Of a DNA stretch of 64,000 nt, positions 26,743 through 34,566 are shown piece after piece (positions within the stretch are counted from its first letter, which is position 1; the number at the start of each line of letters is the position of its first letter). The position numbers and the translations under genes were made by a program. Location: the NCBI GenBank assembly GCA_964368455.1, contig CAYJAZ010000003.1, forward strand, positions 62,001 to 126,000, read 5' to 3'. Below the pieces are notes generated by a model, which saw only the letters and a list, made by a program, of their open reading frames with translations, did no database searches and was not told where the DNA came from. Source of the DNA: CAYJAZ01 sp964368455. Its GTDB lineage: Bacteria > Desulfobacterota > Desulfovibrionia > Desulfovibrionales > Desulfovibrionaceae.

Positions 26743-27366
26743 ATGGCAGTAGGAAAGATAGAGATTTGGAATATGGCACTAGGATTTTTGGGCATTAATG
26801 CAATAGCTTCTGAAAGTGAAGCAAGTTTAGAAGCTTTAATTTGTTCAACTTATTGGGATTTGGCAAGGCGTAGTGCTTTGAGAGATTTTCCTTATTCTTT
26901 TGCACAAAAAAGACTTTTTTTGACAAATATTCCTCTGACAAAAGAATACCAAGATGATTATGCCTATGCCTACGCTTTGCCAGATAATTGTTTAAAAATA
27001 CATAGTCTTATAGGAAAAAATTCTTCAAAATCAAGTGCAATAAATTCTGTCATGCAAGAATATGAAATAGTGCAAATGAATGAAGACGCTCTTGCCTTAG
27101 TGTGTAATATTGACGAGGCAATACTTTCATATACAGCTGATATAAAAGAAAATATTTCTTTTACAGACGATTCTTTTGTTGAAATGCTTGCCTATAGATT
27201 GGCTTCTTGTATTTGCACGCCTTTACTTAAGGATAATCATAATAAACTCAAAAGTATAAATCAATTATATCAAAATAAATTAGCTCAAGCCATACAAAAT
27301 GATCTTTCGTCAAAGAAAAAGGCTAAAAAACAAGATGCTTGGGTTGAAATTGTTCTCAATAATTGA
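26743..27366 (+). CDS. Tail tubular protein A-like (gp11-type) tail adaptor
   Basis: The 207-residue product starts KIEIWNMALGFLGINAIAS and continues LICSTYWDLARRSALRDFPYSFAQKRL, which is the well-known start of T7 gp11-like and related head-completion or tail-tube adaptor proteins (arrival of nucleotides in the phrase WxxARxxxLRxxPWxFA). The protein joins the portal ring to the tail nozzle. The C-terminus is Lys-rich and runs a few bases into the frame of the next gene. It lies after a 128-base gap downstream of the cement gene. Confidence 0.8.
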   Translation: MAVGKIEIWNMALGFLGINAIASESEASLEALICSTYWDLARRSALRDFPYSFAQKRLFLTNIPLTKEYQDDYAYAYALPDNCLKIHSLIGKNSSKSSAINSVMQEYEIVQMNEDALALVCNIDEAILSYTADIKENISFTDDSFVEMLAYRLASCICTPLLKDNHNKLKSINQLYQNKLAQAIQNDLSSKKKAKKQDAWVEIVLNN

Positions 27367-27389
27367 CTAGAGAGAAAAAGGGGGAATAT

Positions 27390-29564
27390 ATGCGTTATTC
27401 GTGGTCTAATTTTAATGGCGGCCTTGCGTCTGATTTATTAGAAAGCCGTTACAATTTAGCAAAATACCCAACTCTTGCACGCAGAATGAAGAATTTTATT
27501 CCTCAAGTGCATGGAGCTGTGAAAAGAAGACCTGGACTGAAATATTTAGATATAATCAATGAAAAAACAGATGCTATAAACGATGGAGAACTAGAAAATT
27601 CTCAAAGTTTTCAACGCGAAGAAATACTTATTCCTTTTGTTTTTAATACAGAAAAAGAACATAATTATGTCCTTGTTTTTGAAATTGAAGAAATAGAGAA
27701 TGAAAAAAAGGCCTATATACATGTCTTTAGTATAGAAGATGGAAAAGTAGCAACTATTCCTAGTCCTTATGTAGATGGTGTCCTCAAGAAAAATAAGATA
27801 TTGCTTTCATATGCACAAGTTGGAGATGTTATCTATCTTGCTCATGAAGACTATCCTTTGTATAAATTCATGCGTAGTGGTAGTGCATCAAATTATTCTT
27901 GGCAGATCGAAGAAGTTGTATTCAATACTTCTTTAGAGCCGCCTCAGCAAGTCAGCGCAGAATTTATTTCAGGAAGTGTACAATCTGGACAAATTGTTGC
28001 TTCAACAAATTACGAATTAAAGTATAAAGTTCTTGCTGTGGACGAAAAGGGAATTTCATCTATTGCTTCACAAAGTGCTTCTTGTCTTGGAAGGTATGCA
28101 ACAGAATGGATTGTTGGCGATTATGTAGATATTTCTTGGCAAAAAGTGGAAGGGGCAGTTGAATATAATATTTATAAGGAAGCCATTGGATATTATGGAT
28201 ATATAGCCACAACAGAGGAATTGACTTTCAGAGATCAAAATTACGAAGCAGACACTTCTGACACTCCTCAAGAAGATTATTTTCCTTTTGCTGATGGTAA
28301 TAATCCAGCTTTTGTTACTTTTCATCAACAAAGAATGGTGCTCGCAGGAACAAAAAAAGCAGGGCAGACTTTTTATATGTCTAGGGCAGGAGATTTTGAA
28401 AATTTCAGAAAATCCAGACCCTTGCAAGACGATGCACCCATTGAATATACTTTAGCAAGTTCTTCAATCGATGCTATACAATGGGCAGTTTCTTTTGGCG
28501 ATTTACTTATAGGCACAGCTGGAGCTGAATATAAAGTAAGTGGTAATAATGGTACAGGATCGCCTATTACAGCAAAGGAAGTTTTGATTTCAACACAATC
28601 TTATTTTGGCTCAACAAGAATACCGCCTATTATTATTGGTAATAGTGTTTTACACGCACAAAAATACAATGCAAAAATAAGAGATCTCTATTATTCACTT
28701 GAGAAAGATGGCTATGCTGGAAATGATTTAACGCTTTTAACACCTGATTTATTTGGAGAATATTCATTAAAGCAATGGTGTTTTCAGCAAAATCCAAATT
28801 CTACTCTTTATTGTATAAGAGAAGATGGAAAATGCTTTTCCTTAACTTATCTAAAAGAACAAGAAATCTTTGCTTGGGCTGAACATGAAACACAAGGTAA
28901 GTTCATTTCACTTTGTACAATTTCTGGCGACACGCAAGACAGAATAGTTTTTCTTGTTGAAAGAAAAATAAATGGCAAGACAATGCTTTTGCTTGAATAT
29001 TTAGCCGAACCTTTTAGTCAAGACGCAAATATAGAACAAGCTTGTTTCTTAGATGCAAGTGTGAGTTATACTTTTGAAGAGTCTACCCATCAAATTACTG
29101 TGCCAGAACATTTAAAAAATGCAAATATAAAGATGCTTATCAATGGATCAATGAATGAAGTGTATTCTATTGAAAATGATAAATATATTTTTGAAAATGT
29201 TCAAGTAAAGCATGCAACAATTGGCTTGTCGTATGAAAGTTTGCTTTCTATGATGCCCATCAATGCAGACACTGAAAAAGGTTCTACATTAGGCCTAAAA
29301 AGATCTTATGCACAATGTCTTATCAAATTGCATAGATCTGTTGGTGGTAAATATGGTTTCAGCGATGATTTTACTAAGATGTATGATTTCAAGCTTACGC
29401 CAAAGCAATATAATACAGCCTATGAATTGTTTTCAGGGGAATATTCATTCAATTTTGATCATCCTTTATCAAGTGAAGTACAGCTTTATATCGGCAAAGA
29501 CGATGCTTTACCCTTAGATATTCTTTCGCTCGTTGTAGATGTAAACTTTATGGAAAATGCTTGA
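27390..29564 (+). CDS. Tail tubular protein B-like nozzle/stabilisation protein
   Basis: The 724-residue product begins MRYSWSNFNGGLASDLLESRYNLAKYPTLARRMKNF and then PQVHGAVKRRPGLKYL. This opening (NFxGGxxSxxLxGRxDLxKYxxGxRxxxNFxxxPxGxxxRRPG) is diagnostic for a family of podovirus tail nozzle proteins. A fibronectin type III-like segment (LEPPQQVSAEF to GAVEYNIYKE) sits near residues 190-270. The C-terminal half contains DAIQWAVSFGDLLIGTAGAEYKVSG, also typical. ATG at 27390 follows a GGGGG site; a TTG at 27363 also opens the frame but overlaps the previous gene. It is the last large structural protein, and no tail-fibre gene follows. Confidence 0.85.
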   Translation: MRYSWSNFNGGLASDLLESRYNLAKYPTLARRMKNFIPQVHGAVKRRPGLKYLDIINEKTDAINDGELENSQSFQREEILIPFVFNTEKEHNYVLVFEIEEIENEKKAYIHVFSIEDGKVATIPSPYVDGVLKKNKILLSYAQVGDVIYLAHEDYPLYKFMRSGSASNYSWQIEEVVFNTSLEPPQQVSAEFISGSVQSGQIVASTNYELKYKVLAVDEKGISSIASQSASCLGRYATEWIVGDYVDISWQKVEGAVEYNIYKEAIGYYGYIATTEELTFRDQNYEADTSDTPQEDYFPFADGNNPAFVTFHQQRMVLAGTKKAGQTFYMSRAGDFENFRKSRPLQDDAPIEYTLASSSIDAIQWAVSFGDLLIGTAGAEYKVSGNNGTGSPITAKEVLISTQSYFGSTRIPPIIIGNSVLHAQKYNAKIRDLYYSLEKDGYAGNDLTLLTPDLFGEYSLKQWCFQQNPNSTLYCIREDGKCFSLTYLKEQEIFAWAEHETQGKFISLCTISGDTQDRIVFLVERKINGKTMLLLEYLAEPFSQDANIEQACFLDASVSYTFEESTHQITVPEHLKNANIKMLINGSMNEVYSIENDKYIFENVQVKHATIGLSYESLLSMMPINADTEKGSTLGLKRSYAQCLIKLHRSVGGKYGFSDDFTKMYDFKLTPKQYNTAYELFSGEYSFNFDHPLSSEVQLYIGKDDALPLDILSLVVDVNFMENA

Positions 29565-29580
29565 TAAATAAGGGGGGCTT

Positions 29581-30030
29581 GTGTTCTATCAAATAGAAAA
29601 AATTAATGATATTTATGATGAAATACAGGAGCTTGCTACGTTTTCACACAATGAATTAGAATTAGAAAAGCTTTTTGGCAAGGTTGTTATTCAAAAAGAT
29701 ATCTACGAAGAATTAGAAGAAAAAAAAGCTCTTTTAGTTGTTAGTGCGAGAATTGGTAAGGATAAAGAACTTGTTGGTTATGCAGTCTATTTTCTTTCAT
29801 ACAGTATTTTTAATCTAAAAAAACAAGCAGAAAGTCATTCTTTCTTTCTCAAAAAAGAATATAGAAAAGGTTTTAATGCAATGAATATGCTAAATTTTGC
29901 AGAAAATGCCTTGAAAGAAAGAAAAGTTGATATTGTCTTGCAAAAACTGAATGTTAAAAGAGATATTTCAAAAATATTTGAAAGAATGAAGTATAAAGAA
30001 ATAGAAAAAATATTTGCAAAGGAGTTGTGA
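29581..30030 (+). CDS. Second GNAT-like protein in the phage cassette
   Basis: The 149-residue product begins with GTG, preceded by a GGGGGG tract. It has IGKDKELVGYAVYFLSYSIFNLKKQAESHSFFLKKEYRKGFNAMNMLNFAENALKER, a layout that matches the beta4-alpha3 core of GNAT enzymes (a strand ending in an acidic or Ser residue, then R-K-x-x-N/G, then a helix). Similar proteins occur in podovirus tail regions. No activity can be assigned. The next gene starts 2 bases later and shares the ribosome site within this coding end (GGAG at 30021). Confidence 0.55.
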   Translation: MFYQIEKINDIYDEIQELATFSHNELELEKLFGKVVIQKDIYEELEEKKALLVVSARIGKDKELVGYAVYFLSYSIFNLKKQAESHSFFLKKEYRKGFNAMNMLNFAENALKERKVDIVLQKLNVKRDISKIFERMKYKEIEKIFAKEL

Positions 30031-30032
30031 TT

Positions 30033-30578
30033 ATGGCTACTGGAATAAGTTTAGCTGTGACAGCACTCACGGCAGCAGTTTCTGCTGTGGGGGCATATAC
30101 ATCAGCAAAAGAGCAAGAAAATCAATTAGAATATCAAGAGAAACTTGCTGAAAATGAAGCATTGAAAAAAAACTATGAACAAGAAATTGCCTATGAACAA
30201 GCAAATGAAGAAGCAAGAAAGGGGCATGAAGAAAAACTAAAGGAAAGATTACAAACTTCTCAGATTATAGCAAAGCAAAGAGCTGAACAGGCTGCTTCAA
30301 ATGCCTTGCTTGATGAAGGCTCTTTTCTAGATCTACAATTAGACACAAGCGAACAAGGCGAACAAAGAGCTTTATTGAAAGAAGAAGAAGGTTACGACAG
30401 ACAATACCAATATCTTCTCGATGCACAAGACGCTCAATACCAAGCAAGTCAATTCGATGATAAAGCTTCTTTATATTCTCAAAATGCTGAAGATGTGCAA
30501 GCAACAAAGCAACTTGCTTCTTCCTTGCTTGGTTCAGCTTTAGAAAAAGGTTCGTCTTTTAACTTTTTTTCTTCCTAA
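30033..30578 (+). CDS. Internal virion protein-like (gp14-type)
   Basis: The 181-residue product has a hydrophobic, Ala-rich N-terminus (GISLAVTALTAAVSAVGAYTS) and then a long Glu/Gln/Lys-rich helical region with Ala-rich coiled coil. Small virion core proteins of podoviruses (T7 gp14 and kin) have this look: one N-terminal membrane-active helix followed by QxxYExxLAxxNAxxxxxxYE. It would be ejected with the DNA to form the channel. The usual partners gp15 and gp16 do not follow. ATG at 30033 has GGAG nine bases upstream. Confidence 0.65.
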   Translation: MATGISLAVTALTAAVSAVGAYTSAKEQENQLEYQEKLAENEALKKNYEQEIAYEQANEEARKGHEEKLKERLQTSQIIAKQRAEQAASNALLDEGSFLDLQLDTSEQGEQRALLKEEEGYDRQYQYLLDAQDAQYQASQFDDKASLYSQNAEDVQATKQLASSLLGSALEKGSSFNFFSS

Positions 30579-30635
30579 GCACTCAGAAAATAAATAAATC
30601 TGAAAATGTAGATTAAAGTATAATTTAAAAGACAT

Positions 30636-30670
30636 AACTCTCTCTATTAATTTATAGAGAGAGTTTTTTT
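30636..30670 (+). terminator. Terminator closing the phage cassette
   Basis: AACTCTCTCTAT (30636-30647) pairs with ATAGAGAGAGTT (30654-30665) over a six-base loop and is followed by seven Ts. It lies about 58 bases after the last phage stop codon. Confidence 0.85.
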
Positions 30671-30694
30671 ACTTTTAATAAGTGCTTTGAAAAA

Positions 30695-30779
30695 TTGACT
30701 TAAAAAATTAATTTCATGTATAAATAAATTTTTTTTAGCTTGATTAAAAGTTGACTCTTTATTATCTTTATAGTAATTA
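30695..30779 (+). promoter_or_regulatory. Two candidate sigma-70 promoters for the cyclase pair
   Basis: TTGACT (30695-30700) with an 18-base spacer and TATAAA (30719-30724), then TTGACT (30751-30756) with a 17-base spacer and TAATTA (30774-30779). They lie between the phage terminator and the first diguanylate cyclase gene, so that gene pair probably has its own transcription. Confidence 0.5.
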
Positions 30780-30839
30780 GAATGCTGATTTCTGGTGCCC
30801 TATTTTATAAACAAGTTTTATCTCTTTTCGGAACGTTGC

Positions 30840-32105
30840 ATGCAAGATGATACTTTTTTACTTATTTCGCAAATAACTGCTCTTTGTGTATTGTTTTTCT
30901 ATACTATACAACTTTTTGCATACTTGCGTCTCATTTTAAAGAAATCGTCAAAAAATAATTTGTATCTTTATGTTTTTGCTGCTTTTAATACAATTGCCGC
31001 ATTCAATTATCAAATATTCCTGAGCACTCATCTTCTACTTTTTTATGTGATTATGCTACTTGTCTTTGTGGAATCATTGATTCTTTCACCAAGAAACTAC
31101 AGGCAAGCACTTTTTGGCGCTTCTGTTGTCGTTTTACATATTGCAACTGTCTATTTACCTATTGTTATTTTTCTTGCAGATATCTTTGGTGTGAGCCCAT
31201 TAGAAGTTATAACTGTTGAAAATTATAGATATTTAGCAATGACTATTATCTTTGCAATTTTAAATCTTATCTTATTATTTGTGAAGCGTTTTATTAAAAA
31301 TGAAAGTTTTATTTTAGTATCAAGTGCAAAAACATATTCAGAAGTATTTATATTTGTTATCTTTTTTATGTGTACATATCTTGCTGTTGACTGTACATTA
31401 CTTATTACACCAAATGTTTATAGCGGACAGTTTACTCTAAGCCTTATCACAAGTATATTTACTATAGTAGCATTTTATAGTATATTGATATATACTATTG
31501 ATATTGTAACGTTTGCTAAGCATAAAAGACAAAGCGATTTAGCCCAGCTTGATTATGATCACGTACTTATTATGAAGAAAGAAATAGTGAGAAAAAACAC
31601 TATAGATGATTTAACTGAGCTTTATAATAGAAAATTTATTTATAAAACTTTAAATGAATTCTGTACTTTAGCTAATCAAACTTTTGCTCTTTTGTATATA
31701 GATGTTAATGGATTAAAATTTGTGAATGATAATTTTGGACATGAAGAAGGCGATAAGTTTTTGAAAAATGTAGGCATTGCTATTCGAAAAGGTATACGCG
31801 AGGACGATTATCCTGCACGTATAGGTGGCGATGAATTTATTGTTTTACTTTACAATATCTTAGAAGAAGATGTTGTGCATGTTGTTAAAAGAATTGAGAC
31901 AAATTTATCACAATTTGATGAAAGCGAAAAATATCCTGTTTCTGCAAGTATTGGCTATTTATACGTCACAAAAGATATGTGCAGGCAAGGATATAAGTCT
32001 TTACTAGAAGCTGTTGATAATATCATGCGTGAAAACAAAGCAAAATTCTATACAGACAAAAAAGAGAAGATTGCTGAAAGTCACGTGGAAAGAGGTATAG
32101 CATAA
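30840..32105 (+). CDS. Membrane-bound diguanylate cyclase (GGDEF), first of a pair
   Basis: The product has about 421 residues with seven or so hydrophobic segments in the first 230, then a short linker and a GGDEF domain. The active-site loop reads ARIGGDEFIVLL, and the product-binding I-site RxxD is present as REDD five residues ahead of GGDEF. FALLYIDVNGLKFVNDNFGHEEGDKFL gives the metal-binding Asp and the family core. It should make c-di-GMP from two GTP at the inner membrane and be feedback-inhibited. The sensor part is of an unrecognised membrane type. The start could be the ATG at 30840 or a GTG at 30795; neither has a strong ribosome site. Its stop overlaps the start of the next gene (TAATG). 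Confidence 0.85.
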   Translation: MQDDTFLLISQITALCVLFFYTIQLFAYLRLILKKSSKNNLYLYVFAAFNTIAAFNYQIFLSTHLLLFYVIMLLVFVESLILSPRNYRQALFGASVVVLHIATVYLPIVIFLADIFGVSPLEVITVENYRYLAMTIIFAILNLILLFVKRFIKNESFILVSSAKTYSEVFIFVIFFMCTYLAVDCTLLITPNVYSGQFTLSLITSIFTIVAFYSILIYTIDIVTFAKHKRQSDLAQLDYDHVLIMKKEIVRKNTIDDLTELYNRKFIYKTLNEFCTLANQTFALLYIDVNGLKFVNDNFGHEEGDKFLKNVGIAIRKGIREDDYPARIGGDEFIVLLYNILEEDVVHVVKRIETNLSQFDESEKYPVSASIGYLYVTKDMCRQGYKSLLEAVDNIMRENKAKFYTDKKEKIAESHVERGIA

Positions 32106-32190
32106 TGTTGTTTTATGTTACGATCTTAGCTTTTGCTTTATTCAATTTTACTTCGCTTTATTCGGCGAACTCTTTCCACGTGACTTTCAG
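32074..32190. repeat. Perfect 21-bp inverted repeat spanning the junction of the two cyclase genes
   Basis: The arm at 32074-32094 (core AAAGTCACGTGGAAAG) is exactly the reverse complement of the arm at 32170-32190, with 75 bases between. The left arm lies in the last codons of the first gene and the right arm in codons 22-29 of the second. The stop of the first gene and the ATG of the second are inside the loop. Confidence 0.95.
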
Positions 32191-33550
32191 TAATTTCTTC
32201 TTACGTTTTATTCCTATAACTGCGTTAAATGCTGTTCTTTTCTTTGCCTATTTCTTTTTTTTCAATTATGAATATGAAGTATATGCACTTTTAGGTGTTT
32301 TTCTTGTCTATGTCTCTCAATTTGTGCTTTTTATAGATGATAAAACAAAATATAAATACGCTGTAAGTGTCTATCATGCATTAGCTACTATAATTCCTTT
32401 TTACGCTATGCGTTTATTTTTCTTAGGCTATTTTGCCTACGATGCTCATCTTTCTATTCCTGTCTTTTTAGAAAATGCTCACGATAGAACTGAACTTCTC
32501 TTGTATTCTCTTGTATTTGCAACTTTATCAAAGTCTTTTTATTTATCACGATTTTGTGTGAATAAAGTTGCTTCAATCATGCAAGATTATAAGAATTTAG
32601 CTTTCCTCACACGAGTTTTGGTGGCGATCTATATTCATGCATTATTTATGTCTTATTATTTATTTAGATTAAATTCTAATAGTATTGATCTTGATATCTT
32701 CTCAATTAAGGTTGGTGTTTGTTACATTGCCGGCTATTTTATAATGGTTGTTTATGCAATTATCTTTGATAGGTTGAGTGAATATCAGCAAAAGCTTTCA
32801 ATGATCAAGAAAAGTTTGCATGAAGAAGAAAAAGAGATTGAAAAATTGCAAAAAGAAGTGCAAATAGATCCAACTACAGGCTTGAGAGTTCGTAGTGTTG
32901 CACTTGAAGTAATTAATGAATATTTACAACAAAAAGAAGCTTTTTATCTTATATTTGTTGATATGGATGGCTTGAAACATGCCAATGATGTCTATGGACA
33001 TGAAGAAGGCGATTTTTATATAAAATCGATTGCAAGCTTGCTTAAAGAAGAATTTTTGAGTGATACAGTTGTGCGTTTTGGTGGCGATGAATTTTTGATA
33101 GTCGGCGAAGTTGAAGAAAATGACGAAATGAATATCAAAGAACAAATACACACTTGTCGTGAAAAAGCTTTATCTATTTCAAGTAATCATCATAAGCCTT
33201 ATCCAACTTCCTTTAGTTATGGCCTCATCGAAGTAGAAGCAGACACAGATCTTTCGCTTAAAGAAATTCTTGATAATGCAGATAAACGCATGTATGAATT
33301 TAAGAAAACTATGAAGAAAACTCGTCAAGTTATTGATATTAGAGATGGTTTAAAGTTTTCTGCAAATAAAGAAGACAATGCACAAGAACAAGCTCTTATA
33401 AAAAATGAAGAAGAAAATCTTTGCACAAAAGTCATGAATGAGCCTAATAAGCCCGAAATTTCATCACTTGCTCAAGAAAAGAAAAATCTTCTTGTAGACG
33501 AAATTCCTGCTCATATTAGAGCGATAATGCAGCAAAGCGAGAAAGAATAA
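32105..33550 (+). CDS. Membrane-bound diguanylate cyclase (GGDEF), second of a pair
   Basis: The 481-residue product has about eight hydrophobic segments up to residue 225, a coiled linker (SLHEEEKEIEKLQKEVQ), and a GGDEF domain with FVDMDGLKHANDVYGHEEGDFY and VVRFGGDEFLIVGE. The catalytic loop is intact. The I-site Arg is missing (FLSD instead of RxxD), so product inhibition is probably lost, unlike in its partner. A roughly 80-residue Glu/Asn-rich tail follows the domain. It starts within the stop codon of the upstream gene, which implies coupled translation. The two N-terminal membrane regions are only loosely alike. Confidence 0.87.
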   Translation: MLFYVTILAFALFNFTSLYSANSFHVTFSNFFLRFIPITALNAVLFFAYFFFFNYEYEVYALLGVFLVYVSQFVLFIDDKTKYKYAVSVYHALATIIPFYAMRLFFLGYFAYDAHLSIPVFLENAHDRTELLLYSLVFATLSKSFYLSRFCVNKVASIMQDYKNLAFLTRVLVAIYIHALFMSYYLFRLNSNSIDLDIFSIKVGVCYIAGYFIMVVYAIIFDRLSEYQQKLSMIKKSLHEEEKEIEKLQKEVQIDPTTGLRVRSVALEVINEYLQQKEAFYLIFVDMDGLKHANDVYGHEEGDFYIKSIASLLKEEFLSDTVVRFGGDEFLIVGEVEENDEMNIKEQIHTCREKALSISSNHHKPYPTSFSYGLIEVEADTDLSLKEILDNADKRMYEFKKTMKKTRQVIDIRDGLKFSANKEDNAQEQALIKNEEENLCTKVMNEPNKPEISSLAQEKKNLLVDEIPAHIRAIMQQSEKE

Positions 33551-33556
33551 GTTTTT

Positions 33557-33931
33557 CTACTTGATAAAATGCACAATCAGAAAAAAGGCAATGAGGGCAA
33601 TTACTATTTGTATTACAATATAAAAAATTCCAAATAGTATTGAATCTTGCATAAGAGCATAGGCTTCAAAAATCAAGGCTGAAAATGTTGTGAAAGAGCC
33701 TAAGAAAGCTGTTAGGCCTAAAAGCCTATAATAATCTGGTATTTCAAAACGAAATGAAAGTGCATAAATAAGTGCAAATAAAGCAGCCCCAAGAATATTG
33801 ACTAGGCTTGTTCCTAAAAGATAAGGAAAGCTAAAAAGAGCATTAAAAAGATTTGTGAGCAAATAGCGTGCAAGAGCACCTAAAGCACTAAAAAACATAA
33901 AGATTGTCAATTGAAATAAAGTTAGATTCAT
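33557..33931 (-). CDS. crcB: Fluoride ion channel/exporter FluC (CrcB)
   Basis: The 124-residue product has four membrane helices. ALGALARYLLTNLF matches the family start (GGxxGAxxRYxxS), GTSLVNILGAALFAL has the key Asn of helix 2, and LGSFTTFSALIFEAYAL carries the GxxTTFSTF pore motif with its two functionally important Phe residues. Dimers of this protein leak toxic fluoride out of the cytoplasm. ATG at 33931 is preferred; a TTG six codons earlier is also in frame. No fluoride riboswitch is visible upstream. Its 3' end meets the plus-strand cyclase gene tail to tail. Confidence 0.9.
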   Translation of the reverse strand: MNLTLFQLTIFMFFSALGALARYLLTNLFNALFSFPYLLGTSLVNILGAALFALIYALSFRFEIPDYYRLLGLTAFLGSFTTFSALIFEAYALMQDSILFGIFYIVIQIVIALIAFFLIVHFIK

Positions 33932-33994
33932 TTTTTTCTCTAAGAGCAATCTTAGTTATTGTTGAAGCTGCTCTTATCTCTTTTAGTAAAATAT

Positions 33995-34024
33995 AAAGCC
34001 AATAATCCTAAGATTATTGGCTTT
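33995..34024 (-). terminator. Terminator between lapA-like gene and crcB
   Basis: AAAGCCAATAATC (33995-34007) pairs with GATTATTGGCTTT (34012-34024) over a four-base loop. It follows the lapA-like gene on the minus strand, so crcB must have its own promoter. Confidence 0.75.
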
Positions 34025-34043
34025 TTCTTACATTTATGTTTTA

Positions 34044-34448
34044 TTAAGCTTTTGTTTCGTCTTTTTTGGCAATTCTATTAAGAAGTAATTGAATTTCTTC
34101 TTGGTTTTTCTTGTTTTCAATTTCTTTTTCAGCAAGAGCTTTTTCTAAAGCTTTTTCAGCTTTTTCTACGCGTTTTTCTAAGCCAGAAACTTTCATCTTT
34201 GCACTTGAACAACGTGCTGAAAGTGAAATTCTGTCCCAAAGAAGCATAGCTAAAACAACAAAACCACCAATAGTGAAGCAAAGGAGCATTATTGCATAAA
34301 GTGGAAGTGGCATAGATTCCATCATAGGCATAAACATTAAATCAAGCTTGAGTACAACTGGGTCAGCAAAAGAAGCTTGGTTTTGCACAAAGAATAGCAT
34401 GACGAGAAAAAATAAAACCACTAACAAAAATACTTTTAGATAACGCAT
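34044..34448 (-). CDS. LapA-domain (DUF1049) inner-membrane protein
   Basis: The 134-residue product has two membrane helices (about residues 5-22 and 48-70) separated by a short periplasmic loop, followed by a coiled-coil C-terminus (SGLEKRVEKAEKALEKALAEKEIENKKNQ). The core FFVQNQASFADPVVLKLDLMF is the LapA/DUF1049 signature (xxNxxxVxxxFxxxxF). In E. coli the related LapA takes part in control of lipopolysaccharide assembly. Whether that holds here cannot be judged. It is about 120 bases downstream of recD2 on the same strand. Confidence 0.75.
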   Translation of the reverse strand: MRYLKVFLLVVLFFLVMLFFVQNQASFADPVVLKLDLMFMPMMESMPLPLYAIMLLCFTIGGFVVLAMLLWDRISLSARCSSAKMKVSGLEKRVEKAEKALEKALAEKEIENKKNQEEIQLLLNRIAKKDETKA

Positions 34449-34566
34449 GGTTACTCCTCAAAATAAAATAAAAAATAAAGTTACACAACCAAGAAAATAC
34501 ATAGCACAAGAATAGAAAAGTGGCAAGTTTAAATCTTTTACTTTAATAAATTGAAGAGCATATAAA

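Noticed and set aside
17156..30578. Diversity-generating retroelement, expected because several genes resemble phage BPP-1
   Set aside because: No reverse transcriptase gene and no template/variable repeat pair is visible in the cassette.
33932..34043. Fluoride riboswitch ahead of crcB
   Set aside because: The conserved riboswitch segments are not recognisable; only a terminator is seen.
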